64,000 nucleotides of DNA, taken from AC-32 sp963704005 (GTDB lineage: Bacteria > Actinomycetota > Thermoleophilia > Gaiellales > Gaiellaceae). A model generated the notes under the pieces. That model made no database searches and was not told where the DNA came from. It saw only the letters and a list, made by a program, of their open reading frames with translations. Shown here piece by piece: positions 55,769 through 64,000 of this stretch; the first letter of the stretch is position 1, and each line of letters opens with the position of its first letter. The stretch spans positions 62,001-126,000 of the forward strand of contig CAVPGJ010000001.1 of NCBI GenBank assembly GCA_963704005.1, read 5' to 3'. Position numbers and translations under genes: made by a program.

Positions 55769-56269
55769 GTGATCGGCTGCTGCGCATTCCTCGTTGCGCC
55801 GGCCGGCGCTTCCGCGGCGAAAGCCTGGCCCGAAGGCGGTGTTTCCGCGCGATATCAGGCCGTTTCCCGTGATACTGCGGCCGGCGTCGAGCTCGCCGGC
55901 ACTCGGGTAGCCGCAGACAGCCTGGTGCTCAGGCCCCACGCCGGGATTCCGGCTTCGTACCTGCGTCTTCCGTCCCAAGAAAGGCGCCTAAGTATTTCCG
56001 GATACCAATTATCTGACGTGATATCAAACAACCAACGGCTAGTTTCATATCGATTTCTAAAGAAGAGCGTTCGGCCGATCTCCGGTACATCCGCCGATAA
56101 CGCAAGCTGGACCTCACCTGAAATCTCCGGAAAGACGCCGCGTGGGCAGGCGAGACTCCTGACCCAGCTCGCTGTCGCCTTCGCGGCCGCGTATGTCCTC
56201 TTCCTCGGGGTCTGGTTCTGGGCGACACGAGATCGCCGCAGCCGCGTGGGAGGCGCGGTGCGCTCCTAG
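55769..56269 (+). CDS. Exported protein with C-terminal membrane helix, unusual base composition
   Basis: 166 residues from GTG at 55769. A short signal-like start (VIGCCAFLVAPAGASAA) is followed by an extracellular region and a C-terminal helix (LLTQLAVAFAAAYVLFLGVWFW). Between about 55980 and 56120 the sequence is visibly AT-rich with codons rare in this genome (TTA, ATA, AAA). The stop lies two bases before the next ATG, so it may begin the GT4-flippase-Wzz operon. Function unknown. Confidence 0.6.
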   Translation: MIGCCAFLVAPAGASAAKAWPEGGVSARYQAVSRDTAAGVELAGTRVAADSLVLRPHAGIPASYLRLPSQERRLSISGYQLSDVISNNQRLVSYRFLKKSVRPISGTSADNASWTSPEISGKTPRGQARLLTQLAVAFAAAYVLFLGVWFWATRDRRSRVGGAVRS

Positions 56270-56271
56270 CC

Positions 56272-57447
56272 ATGGCCGCAGATGCTGGGAGCGCGCCGCG
56301 CCTCTCGCGTGCGCTGATCGTCTCGAGCTTCGTGCTGCCCCGCGCCGGAGGCGTCGAGCAGTTCGTGGACGTCGCGGCCCGGCTTCTCCGCGACCAGGGC
56401 TGGAACGTTCGTGTGCTCGCCTGTCGGCCGCGTACGGACCAGGCGCAGGCCGATGTCACCGTTCCGACTCGGTTCGTCGGGGCCGGAGGATGGCCGTTCC
56501 CGGTCGGCGGCTGGCGCTCGCTCTGGCGCGAAGCCGGCCGCGCCGACGTCGTGGTCGCGAACGGAACGCGGCACCTGCTCCCCAACGTCGCGGCCTTCGC
56601 CGGGCGCCTGCGCGGAAAGCGAGTGGTCTTCGTCTTGCACGGGTCGGGCGCGCCGTTCTCGACGAGCTCGTTCTTCTACCATCGCGTGCTCGGCCGGCTG
56701 TTCGAGCGGCTGGTCGCGTGGCCGGCGCTGCGGGTCTCGCAGCCGGTCTCCCTCTCGCGGGTCGGCGTCCAGGGCTGCCGCACGCGGTACGGCGTGGAGG
56801 CCGCCTACGTCCCCTTCCCGCTCCGCGAGCTTCCACCCACGCCGCGGATCGCGCTCAAATCGGACGAGCCGCTGCGGATCGTCTGGGTTGGACGGCTCTA
56901 CCGTGAGAAGAACCCGCTCGCGGCCGTCGAGGTGGTCGAACGGGTGCGCCGCCGGCGGGCTGCCAGGCTCGACATCTACGGGAACGGCCCGCTCCTGGAC
57001 GCTCTCGAGGAGCTCGCGCGGGATCGCCCGTGGCTCGCCGTGCGAGGAGCGCGCACCTGGGAGGAGATTCAGGATGTCCAGGGCACCGCCCACCTCTGCC
57101 TGTCGACGTCGTTGCGCGACGCGACCCAGATCGCGGTCCTGGAAGCGCTGGCGCGAGGCGTTCCCGTGGTCTCGACTCGGGTCGGCGACGCAGGCGGCTA
57201 CTACGCGCGTCGGCTGCGCGCCTTCTGCGTGGACCGTCGGGACTCGGAGGCCGCAGTGGAAGCGATCCTCACGCTCGCGGACTCGTACGACCGCTACCGG
57301 GAGCGCTTCGCAGCGAACGCGCACGAGCTGCTCCGACGCCATCGCGACGGAGCACGGCGCCTGGCCGCCGTGCTCCGGTCGCCGACCTCCGCGCCCCGCG
57401 ACGGCGCGTCCGCCGGGCGCGGCCGGACGGAGCTCCCAGTGACGTGA
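56272..57447 (+). CDS. Glycosyltransferase family 4 protein
   Basis: 391 residues: LIVSSFVLPRAGGVEQFVDVAARLL at the start, FVLHGSGAPFST in the acceptor half, and the donor half IVWVGRLYREKNPLAAVEVV, IYGNGPLLDALEELA, TSLRDATQIAVLEALARGVPVVSTRVGDAGG. It uses an activated sugar to build a surface glycan. The flippase gene begins at the base after its TGA. Confidence 0.92.
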   Translation: MAADAGSAPRLSRALIVSSFVLPRAGGVEQFVDVAARLLRDQGWNVRVLACRPRTDQAQADVTVPTRFVGAGGWPFPVGGWRSLWREAGRADVVVANGTRHLLPNVAAFAGRLRGKRVVFVLHGSGAPFSTSSFFYHRVLGRLFERLVAWPALRVSQPVSLSRVGVQGCRTRYGVEAAYVPFPLRELPPTPRIALKSDEPLRIVWVGRLYREKNPLAAVEVVERVRRRRAARLDIYGNGPLLDALEELARDRPWLAVRGARTWEEIQDVQGTAHLCLSTSLRDATQIAVLEALARGVPVVSTRVGDAGGYYARRLRAFCVDRRDSEAAVEAILTLADSYDRYRERFAANAHELLRRHRDGARRLAAVLRSPTSAPRDGASAGRGRTELPVT

Positions 57448-58788
57448 GTGGGCGTCAAGGAACACCCCCAGCCGGAGTCGAGCCGCGGACCCGCGCTGCT
57501 CTTCTGGGCGCAGATCGTCGGGAACGCCGGACTCTTCGTCGGGTTGCTGCTCGTGACGCGTTCCCTCGGCCCGTCCGGCCGGGGGACGGTCGCCTTCCTG
57601 ACGGTGACCGCGCTCGTGACCGCCTGGATCGCCAGGCTCGGGGTCACCGAGGCGACGGTGGTCTTCGCCGCGAAGTGGCCCGGGTTGCGGCGCGAGCTGT
57701 TGACCAACAGCTTGACCTTCTCCAGCCTGATGGGCGTCGCCGGCGCGGCCGTCGTCTGTGGGACGCTCTGGCTGGTGCCGGCCGCACGGCCCCATGGCGT
57801 CGGCAGCGTCGAGCTGTGGGTCCTCGCGCTCAGCATCGTCGCCGCCTGCCTCGCGGACGCGGGCTACCGGTTCACGCTCGGCTGCAGCCGCTTCCGGACG
57901 CACGCGCTCGTGACCGCGGTCACGTCGTGGATCTACCCGCTGCTCGCAGTGCTGCTCTGGGTCTCGCTCGGCCTGACTGTCGCGCTCGGCATCGCGATCT
58001 GGGCCGCCACCCAGGGGTTGCGGGCCGTCTTGCTCTTCTCCGTCGCGATCCGCCGGGAAGGCCTCGGGCGGCCGAGCCTCGGCCTGCTTGGCCGGACGAT
58101 CTCGTTCGGCGTGCGTGCCTGGCTGGGGACGCTCGCCGATTCGCTGGGCTTCCGCATCGACCAGATCCTGCTGGCCGTGATCGCGTCGGAGGCCGCGCTC
58201 GGCTTCTACGTGGTCGCGGTCAACCTCTCGGAGATCCTCCTCTACTTTCCGGGCGCGGTCTCGACGGCGCTGCTGCCGCTCGCCGCCCGCAGCGCAGCGG
58301 GACCGCGTCTCGGCCAGACCTTGCGCGCGTGGCGCTCGGCCATGTACGTGACGCTCGCCAGCATCCTCCTCAGCGCCGCGGTCGTGCCGCCGCTGATCCC
58401 GCTCGTGTTCGGGTCGTCGTTCCGCGCCTCGGCGATTCCGTTCCTCCTGCTTCTGCCGGGGCTGGTCGGATTCACCGGGATGATCGTGTTCTGCAACGCG
58501 CTGATCGCGTCCTCGCTGCCGGCCCTGTCGTCGATCCCGCCCGCCGCGTGCTTCGTCGTCGGGATCGTGCTCGACCTCGTGCTGATCCCCTATTTCGGCG
58601 CATCGGGCGCCTCAGCGGCGGCCAGTGCCGGCTACCTCGCCGCCGGCGCCTCTGCGATCGCGATCTTCCGCGGCCGTACGCCGTTCCGCCTGTTGGAGCT
58701 CGTGGTCCCGCAAGCCGGCGACTTCGCAGTCCTGCGGACGCTCGCGCCGGTCCCACGTGCGCCGCTCGCAAAGAGGGCCGCGCAATGA
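57448..58788 (+). CDS. Polysaccharide flippase (Wzx/MATE-like oligosaccharide transporter)
   Basis: 446 residues with 12-14 hydrophobic helices. The N-terminus (LLFWAQIVGNAGLFVGLLLVTRSLGPSGRGTVAF) and later FRIDQILLAVIASEAALGFYVVAVNLSE match the polysaccharide transport (PST/MOP) superfamily. It would flip lipid-linked repeats across the membrane. GTG start directly after the GT4 stop; the Wzz-like gene follows 39 bases later. Confidence 0.88.
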   Translation: MGVKEHPQPESSRGPALLFWAQIVGNAGLFVGLLLVTRSLGPSGRGTVAFLTVTALVTAWIARLGVTEATVVFAAKWPGLRRELLTNSLTFSSLMGVAGAAVVCGTLWLVPAARPHGVGSVELWVLALSIVAACLADAGYRFTLGCSRFRTHALVTAVTSWIYPLLAVLLWVSLGLTVALGIAIWAATQGLRAVLLFSVAIRREGLGRPSLGLLGRTISFGVRAWLGTLADSLGFRIDQILLAVIASEAALGFYVVAVNLSEILLYFPGAVSTALLPLAARSAAGPRLGQTLRAWRSAMYVTLASILLSAAVVPPLIPLVFGSSFRASAIPFLLLLPGLVGFTGMIVFCNALIASSLPALSSIPPAACFVVGIVLDLVLIPYFGASGASAAASAGYLAAGASAIAIFRGRTPFRLLELVVPQAGDFAVLRTLAPVPRAPLAKRAAQ

Positions 58789-58827
58789 GCCGTGATCCCT
58801 GTACGAGGTCTTTCCGGAGGTGAGCAC

Positions 58828-60315
58828 ATGAGCCAGCAGCACAAGCCGAGCGCCCCGGTCGCGCAGCTCCACACGTTGGAGCTGCCGCCCGAACAGCCGA
58901 TCGACGTCGGCCGCTACGCCAACGCCCTCCGCCGCTCGAAGCTCTTGATCGTCGGGATCGTCGTGGTTGTGACCGGGCTCGTGCTGCTGATGTCGCTCGC
59001 CCTCCCCAAGACGTACAGCGCCAAGGCGACGATCGTGTTCGACGAAACGCAGACCACTACGACGACGACCGACGCCGCCCGCCAGCTGGCAACGATCCAG
59101 AAGCTCCTGGTTACACGTGAAGTGCTCGCCAGGAGCGCACGGCGCCTACCGGGAGAGTCGGTCGGCTCGCTTGCGCACGACGTTCAGGCGTCGGTCGACC
59201 CGACCGCCAACATCATCACGATCACCGCCTCAGGCTCGTCGCCCGAGCGTGCCGCCCGCACCGCGAACGTCGTTGCCGGCGCGTTCCTCGCGCGGGAGCG
59301 GACGGCCGAGGTCGCCCGAATCACGTCGGCGGAGAAACGGCTCAACGCGATGATCGCGGGGCTGAGGGGTACACCGGGGGGCGCCGCGCAGATTGCGCTC
59401 ATCCGTGAAAATCTGAGCGAGCTGTCCCTGAGCGAGGCGACTGCCGGCTCGGAGCTCCAGCTCGCTGATCCCGCACACCCGCCGTCGACCGCAAGCTCGC
59501 CGCGTCCCCTCCGCAACGCCGGCTTCGCGTTTGTCGCGGCGCTGTTCGTGGCCATGCTGGTCGCGCTCGGGCGGGAGCGCGTGGCGCCGCGCATTGGCGA
59601 GGCACGGGAGCTGGAGCGGCTCACCGGCTATCCGATCCTGAGCGAGATCCCGGAGCCGCGCCGCCTCTTCCGCGACCCGCAGGCCGCGCTGCGTGAGCGC
59701 GACGCTCACGAGGCGCTCGCCGCTGTGGTGGCGGCGCACCTGCCGCCGCAGCGCCGGCACATCCTGATGCTCACGAGCCCGGCCGCAGACGGGGCCAAGG
59801 CGCGGGTAACGGCGGGTCTGAGCCGCGCGCTGGCGCAGGTCGGCGAGACCGCGCTCGTGATCGACGCCGACCTGCGGCGGCCTGCCCTGGAACAGCTCTT
59901 CGGAATGGAGCCGGCGCCGGGCCTCGCCGAGCTCTTGGCCGCCGCGCGGCAAGGCGACCGCGAGGCCGCGGGCGAGATGATCGTCGAGCCTCCGCGTTCG
60001 GCCTCGCCGCGGCGCACCGGAAGTCTGGCGGTCTTGGGAGCGGGCGAAGCCGCCTCGCCGGCGCTCGTGACCGATGATGCCCTGCGGATCCTGTTCGAGG
60101 AGCTCGGCCAGACCGGCTTCACGTGCGTCATCCTCAACGGCCCGCCGCTCCTCGGCTATCCCGAGTGCAGGGCCTGGGTGCGGCACGTCGACGCGCTGGT
60201 CGTAGTGTCGCGTCCCGACCGGCTCCATCCCGGCGACGCCCTCGAGCTGCGGAACCAGCTCGACCTCCTCGGCACGCCGGTGCTCGGGCACGTCGCCGTC
60301 GGCGGCAGCTCCTAG
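58828..60315 (+). CDS. Polysaccharide chain-length / BY-kinase-like protein with degenerate P-loop
   Basis: 495 residues. A Wzz domain (INVGRYANALRRSKLL-like start, TM helix, DETQTTTTTTDAAR loop) and a second TM helix (FAFVAALFVAMLVALG) are fused to a cytoplasmic CpsD/CapB-like ATPase. Walker A' is intact (TALVIDADLRRP), but the Walker A loop reads SPAADGAKARVT with no GKS/GKT, and no Tyr-rich tail is present. It is probably a chain-length regulator without kinase activity. ATG at 58828 has GGAGG 9 bases upstream. Confidence 0.85.
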   Translation: MSQQHKPSAPVAQLHTLELPPEQPIDVGRYANALRRSKLLIVGIVVVVTGLVLLMSLALPKTYSAKATIVFDETQTTTTTTDAARQLATIQKLLVTREVLARSARRLPGESVGSLAHDVQASVDPTANIITITASGSSPERAARTANVVAGAFLARERTAEVARITSAEKRLNAMIAGLRGTPGGAAQIALIRENLSELSLSEATAGSELQLADPAHPPSTASSPRPLRNAGFAFVAALFVAMLVALGRERVAPRIGEARELERLTGYPILSEIPEPRRLFRDPQAALRERDAHEALAAVVAAHLPPQRRHILMLTSPAADGAKARVTAGLSRALAQVGETALVIDADLRRPALEQLFGMEPAPGLAELLAAARQGDREAAGEMIVEPPRSASPRRTGSLAVLGAGEAASPALVTDDALRILFEELGQTGFTCVILNGPPLLGYPECRAWVRHVDALVVVSRPDRLHPGDALELRNQLDLLGTPVLGHVAVGGSS

Positions 60316-61643
60316 GCCGAACGGTTCTCGAAGCGGGAGGCGCCGGCCCAGATCAGCGCTGCGACAAACCACAGGTGGCGCCAGTGCAGGGTGTCCACGA
60401 ACGCGCCGTTGAGCAGGATGCCGAGCCACGCGCCGAGCAGCGCGGCCGAGCCGATGCCGTACGTGTCGTGACCCCGGATCGCGTTGCGCAGCGCCCAGCC
60501 CAGGGTGGCGAGCATCAGCGCGAGGATCGCGAGTAGGCCCGGCACCCCTTCTTCTGCGAGCGAGCGCGCATAGAGGCTGTGCGCGGCGATGTGGGCCTGC
60601 CGCTCGAACTGCCCAGGGCCGATGCCGAATGGTCTCTGCAGGCCCCACTTGATGCTCTCGGACTGCGCCCCGAAGCGACCGCTGTCGTAGCTCTGGTGCA
60701 CCTTCGCGCGCTGCTCCAGGAACGACAACGAGCCCGAGAACGCGACGACCGCCGCGACCGAGGTGAGGGCGACCAGCACGACGGCGAGCGCGCGGGCGGC
60801 GCTCCTGCCTCCGCCTCGCCGGAAGCTGACGATCACGAGCACGACGAGCAGGCCGACCGCGAGATTCAGCCAGGCGGCGCGCGAGTACGAGAAGAGGACG
60901 CCGAGCGAGAGCACGAAGAACAACGCCACCTTCGTCGCGCGCCGGCCCTGCAGCAGGCGGGGCGAGAGGGTCTCCTCGAGCACGATCAAGGCCGCGGGGA
61001 CGAGGAAGGGCCCGAAGACGTTCGGGTCCTTGAACAGGCCCTCCGCGCGCCCGATCCGCGTGAACACGTCGTGGCCGGGAAACGGCACGAGGAGGGCGAG
61101 GGTCGAGACGAGTGCCGAGACGACCGCCGCGGCAACGTAGCAGCGCGTGATCCGGCGGGCGATCGCCGACGAGGTGACGTATGCGGCGAGCCAGAGCCCG
61201 AAGCAGGCCACGTAGAAGGTGATCGCCAGGAACGACAACGCCCGCTGCGGGTCGGCCACGCCGACGGTGGCGACGAGGTTGAGCGCGAGGTATGCCCCCA
61301 CCAACAGGACGGCGCCCGGGATCACGCGCCGCAGGCGAAACCGGCTCGTGACGACCCCGACGGCGATCAGCACGGCGAAGACCACGTCCGCCGGCGCGGG
61401 CTGAAAGCGAACTGCGGCGAGCAGGACGACGGCGACGGCCAGCGCGACGTCGTACGCTGCGATTGCCAGCCAGAGCGCCCCCAGGATCACGATCGCGAAG
61501 GCGACGATGATCAGCGCGCTGGGCGGATGGCGGTAGAGGATCAGCGAGAGCGCGCCCGCGAATGCCGCGAGAGCAGCACCGGCTCCGAGCAGGCGACCAG
61601 CGACGATCGCCCTGGGCGGGCGGAGGACTAACGTGTACGCCAT
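60312..61643 (-). CDS. O-antigen ligase/polymerase-like membrane protein
   Basis: 443 residues with about 12 TM helices and the large periplasmic loop of the WaaL/Wzy class. Characteristic segments are RIGRAEGLFKDPNVFGPFLVPA, FSYSRAAWLNLAVGL and RPFGIGPGQFERQAHIAAHSLYARSLAEEGVPGLL. It would polymerise or ligate the polysaccharide made here. ATG at 61643 overlaps the deacetylase TGA, and its stop shares CTAG with the Wzz-like gene. Confidence 0.88.
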   Translation of the reverse strand: MAYTLVLRPPRAIVAGRLLGAGAALAAFAGALSLILYRHPPSALIIVAFAIVILGALWLAIAAYDVALAVAVVLLAAVRFQPAPADVVFAVLIAVGVVTSRFRLRRVIPGAVLLVGAYLALNLVATVGVADPQRALSFLAITFYVACFGLWLAAYVTSSAIARRITRCYVAAAVVSALVSTLALLVPFPGHDVFTRIGRAEGLFKDPNVFGPFLVPAALIVLEETLSPRLLQGRRATKVALFFVLSLGVLFSYSRAAWLNLAVGLLVVLVIVSFRRGGGRSAARALAVVLVALTSVAAVVAFSGSLSFLEQRAKVHQSYDSGRFGAQSESIKWGLQRPFGIGPGQFERQAHIAAHSLYARSLAEEGVPGLLAILALMLATLGWALRNAIRGHDTYGIGSAALLGAWLGILLNGAFVDTLHWRHLWFVAALIWAGASRFENRSA

Positions 61644-62551
61644 CAGCGCGTCGCCGCAGCCGGCGAGCTCAACGGCGCACCCTCTCCGTAGCGCACGCGG
61701 CGGTAGAGGCCGCGCAGCGGCAGTGGCGTGTCGTGTCCCCCGCCCACCTTCGCCCGGAAGTCGAGCAGCCGGTCGGCCGGGTCGATCTGGCGCCGGCGCA
61801 GCGTCAGCAGATCCTCGCCGGGACGGTTGACCCCCGGCTCGCAGGACACGGCGGCGCGGAAACCGGACTCGGCGACGAACCTGCGCTCCCGCTCGCCGAA
61901 CAGCCCGGCGGGGTAGCAGAACGCCTCGACGGGCCGGCCGAGCCTCGTCTCCAGGTCGAGCTTGGACCGGGCGATCTCGTAACGCGAGGCCGGGTCGTCG
62001 AGGAGGAGCAGGTTTGGGTGGGTGACCGTGTGCGCCTCGAAGCTGAGGGTGCCCGCGCGGTCGAGCTCGAGGACCTCGTCCCAGCCGAGCAACGGTGGCT
62101 GACGCTCGTACCACACAAACGAGGCCGTGCCGTCGATGACGCCAGTCGGCAGGAACACGGTCGCCCGGAATCCGAGCCGCTCGAGCACCGGCAGGGCGTT
62201 CTCGGCCACGTCCTGGTAGCCGTCGTCGAAGTTCAGCGCGACGACGCGAGGCGGCGAGAGCCCGCAATCGAGCAGGTCGACGGCGCTCGCGACGTCGATC
62301 ACCTCGTAGCTCTCGGCCGCGAGCAGCTCCATCTGCTGCCGGAACCGGCGCGGCGAGACGGCGAGCGGATCGTCGTCGTCGGAGACCCGGTGGTAGAAGA
62401 GGATGCGCAGCCCAGCGCCGTCGGGGCGGCCGCGGCTGCGTATCAGCCACCATGCCGAACGCGTGCGCGTAGCCGCGGCCTTGACGGGAGCGGGGAGCGT
62501 GGGGCCGACGCCGGGGATCGCCCGTCGCCGGGCCAAGGCTGGGCTCGCCAC
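61643..62551 (-). CDS. Polysaccharide deacetylase (carbohydrate esterase family 4)
   Basis: 302 residues. NodB-type motifs: ILFYHRVSDDDDP, the metal/catalytic LNFDDGYQDVAENALPVLERLGFRATVF (DD pair), SFEAHTVTHPNL (H-x3-H) and CYPAGLFG. It removes N-acetyl groups from a glycan outside the cytoplasm or at the membrane. GTG at 62551 directly follows the FemAB stop. Confidence 0.92.
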   Translation of the reverse strand: MASPALARRRAIPGVGPTLPAPVKAAATRTRSAWWLIRSRGRPDGAGLRILFYHRVSDDDDPLAVSPRRFRQQMELLAAESYEVIDVASAVDLLDCGLSPPRVVALNFDDGYQDVAENALPVLERLGFRATVFLPTGVIDGTASFVWYERQPPLLGWDEVLELDRAGTLSFEAHTVTHPNLLLLDDPASRYEIARSKLDLETRLGRPVEAFCYPAGLFGERERRFVAESGFRAAVSCEPGVNRPGEDLLTLRRRQIDPADRLLDFRAKVGGGHDTPLPLRGLYRRVRYGEGAPLSSPAAATR

Positions 62552-62552
62552 G

Positions 62553-63776
62553 CTAGTCGCCCGTGCGCCGGACGCCGTTCGGCCGGAGCACGTCGCGACT
62601 TCGCGTGAGGCGGTTGCGAGCACCTGCCGAGCCGTAGTAGAGCTTCCTCGCGAGCCCCGAGCTCTTGCCGCGCTCGCGCACCCCGAGCCAGGCTGCTCGG
62701 CTCCGGACGACTGCCCGTCCGGCTGCGCTGCCGGGAAGGCCCAGCCCGAGGTGGAGCGGCTCGAAGCTGTCGGCGAGCTCGACCTTGTACCGCTCCGCGC
62801 CGCCGAGGAACTCGACGCGCGTCACGCCCTGGCCGGCCACGGACTCCAGCGTGTCCAGCGCATTGATCAGGCCTGGAGAGCAGCGCGCGAACGCCGGGTC
62901 GAACGCGAGCCGGTGCAGGTAGGCGCGGTCTCCGAGCACGAAGTACCAGGAGAACGCGATCGTCCTGCCGTCCACGAGCAGCGAGACGATCCGCGCCGCG
63001 TCGAGCTCTGCCAGGCCTCGAAGAGCTTCGCGGTTGAACCGCATCCCCGTCTCGGTCACGAGACCGGAGCCGTCCGGACGGCCGCGCCAGCGCAGCTCGT
63101 GGATTCGAAAGCCCTCCTCGAGCGCGGGCGCTAGCTCGTCGATCGTCCGTGCATGGCTGACCTCGACCTTGCCCAGCTCGCCGAGCTGGCGTCGGCGCCG
63201 TTTGTGGTGCGACCGCTTGCGCGAATGCGTCTTCGCGCGGTAGGTGGCCGACCAGCCTCGGCTCAGGTCGAGCACCGGGGCCGCGACCCGCTGGAACAGG
63301 CGGACGGAGCGGGGGCCCTGCAACGTTCCGAGCTGCGAGTCCGCGGCCAGGCCGAAGAGCTCGGCGTAGTCGTGCTCGGATGCGCTCGCGCGGTCGACGA
63401 GCGCCTCGGCGAGCTCCGTTCCCTCTCCCTCGGCGAGCAGGACGTCGCCCAGAGAAGACTGTCGCGCGCCGATGAATGTCGCGACCCGGAGGCCGCGGCG
63501 CGAAAAGGTGACCAGCGGGAGCGCGCCGACGAGCCTTCCCCCTCGGTAGGCCGTCTCGACCGCAAGGCGACATCCCTCCCCGTAGTTGCGCCACCACTCG
63601 AGTAGCCAGCAATGGAGCATGAACGGGCTCGGACGCGCCGACGCGTAGACGAGGTCGTTCCACTGGTCGCCGAGGCGCGCGAACGCGTCCTCGGAGTCGA
63701 CCGTCTCGAACCTCGGTGCGGCGCGCTCCCCCGTCGTCTCGGGAACAGCGGCGTGCTCGAAGACGAGTGTGGTCAC
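62553..63776 (-). CDS. FemAB / GNAT-superfamily protein (CelD/BcsL-like)
   Basis: 407 residues from GTG at 63776. Two halves resemble acyltransferase domains: PSPFMLHCWLLEWWRNYGEG with FSRRGLRVATFIGARQSSLGDVL, and SFSWYFVLGDRAYLHRLAFDPAFARCSPGLINALDTLE with TRVEFLGGAERYK. A basic stretch (KTHSRKRSHHKRRRR) joins them. Such proteins occur in exopolysaccharide clusters and probably modify sugars. Upstream ATGs at 63815 and 63830 would cross the palindrome, so GTG is preferred. Confidence 0.85.
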   Translation of the reverse strand: MTTLVFEHAAVPETTGERAAPRFETVDSEDAFARLGDQWNDLVYASARPSPFMLHCWLLEWWRNYGEGCRLAVETAYRGGRLVGALPLVTFSRRGLRVATFIGARQSSLGDVLLAEGEGTELAEALVDRASASEHDYAELFGLAADSQLGTLQGPRSVRLFQRVAAPVLDLSRGWSATYRAKTHSRKRSHHKRRRRQLGELGKVEVSHARTIDELAPALEEGFRIHELRWRGRPDGSGLVTETGMRFNREALRGLAELDAARIVSLLVDGRTIAFSWYFVLGDRAYLHRLAFDPAFARCSPGLINALDTLESVAGQGVTRVEFLGGAERYKVELADSFEPLHLGLGLPGSAAGRAVVRSRAAWLGVRERGKSSGLARKLYYGSAGARNRLTRSRDVLRPNGVRRTGD

Positions 63777-63780
63777 AGAT

Positions 63781-63792
63781 GGGTAATTACCC
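63781..63792. promoter_or_regulatory. Palindrome GGGTAATTACCC between divergent genes
   Basis: A perfect 12-bp palindrome, AT-rich in its centre, between the FemAB GTG (63776) and the plus-strand ATG (63829). It is a candidate operator for both genes. Confidence 0.45.
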
Positions 63793-63828
63793 AGCCGGAG
63801 GTAGATGGGCGTCATTGGGAGCAGCGTC

Positions 63829-64000
63829 ATGTCTCTGGGCATCGCCACGGTGGTCGCGTGCCTCGCACTGCTGATCGCCGTCGAGGCCGGCTGCGCCGCG
63901 AAGGCGGAGCAGTCCGCAGAGGTGAGCACGACGAGCGTCGGGCTTACGCCCCCGGCCGCGCGGTTGCCCGCCCGACCGCGGCCGTACGCAGTTCCGGCCG
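63829..64000 (+). CDS. Exported or lipoprotein gene, 5' part only
   Basis: Open from ATG at 63829 to the window edge (57 codons). MSLGIATVVACLALLIAVEAGCAAK is a signal peptide with a lipobox-like VEAGC. The mature start is Ser/Thr- and Pro-rich. GGGAG stands 7 bases upstream. It is divergent from the FemAB-like gene. The function cannot be judged from this fragment. Confidence 0.6.
   Translation, partial: MSLGIATVVACLALLIAVEAGCAAKAEQSAEVSTTSVGLTPPAARLPARPRPYAVPA

Overview
The window is a high-GC chromosomal segment of an actinobacterium, most likely from the class Thermoleophilia (Gaiellales/Solirubrobacterales). The evidence is the GC-rich codon use, the frequent GTG/TTG starts set in ATGA/GTGA/TGATG overlaps, a secreted protein at 24.8-25.4 kb of a type I associate with that class, the rpsF-ssb-rpsR-rplI operon, and a SigB/SigF-type sigma factor. 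The class assignment is inference; no rRNA gene lies in the window.

Layout. 0-5 kb: the end of a cation efflux transporter, a 91-bp tandem repeat, an SDR / glycogen-debranching / glycosyltransferase operon and an orphan Flp pilin. 5-16 kb: transporters, an MBL-fold hydrolase, sulfur amino acid genes (metB, cbs), BolA plus a monothiol glutaredoxin, a MarR/permease divergent pair and a secreted glycosidase-like protein. 16-43 kb: de novo purine synthesis on the minus strand in three blocks (purD-E-B-C-S-Q, purL-F, purM-N-H) plus purA, interleaved with plus-strand accessory genes: DMT and MFS transporters, VOC proteins, Dps/cupin, and a large protease-RCC1-PASTA protein. All steps from PRPP to IMP are present except a separate purK, and purA leads on to AMP. 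43-47 kb: dnaB and the ribosomal/SSB operon. 47-52 kb: amidase, esterase, DUF72, GST and a selenocysteine tRNA. 52-64 kb: an envelope polysaccharide region with two GT4 enzymes, a flippase, a Wzz/BY-kinase-like protein, an O-antigen-ligase-like protein, a polysaccharide deacetylase and a FemAB-like protein, together with a sigma factor and a membrane-anchored HicB/RHH protein.

The most interesting signal is a pair of 164-bp elements, one between purN and purH (17520-17683) and one between rpsR and rplI (45917-46080). They lie in opposite orientation, align without a gap at 122 of 164 positions by hand count, and are bounded by inverted repeats whose paired bases change together. Both end exactly one base before the downstream ATG and supply its Shine-Dalgarno sequence. 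They look like an undescribed structured RNA or mobile palindromic element. Other recurrent motifs are a GGGGTCTGACCCC hairpin family, an AAGTAACAC-N-GTGTTACTT palindrome (two sites) and a CACGYGTCTGTG promoter-proximal motif (three sites). Many convergent gene pairs interlock on a shared CTAG.

Caution: about 20 apparent single-base frameshifts lie between 6 and 43 kb, many in core genes (purA, purM, purN, metB). They are more likely sequence errors than gene decay. A lysE-type pseudogene at 7.2 kb looks genuinely decayed.
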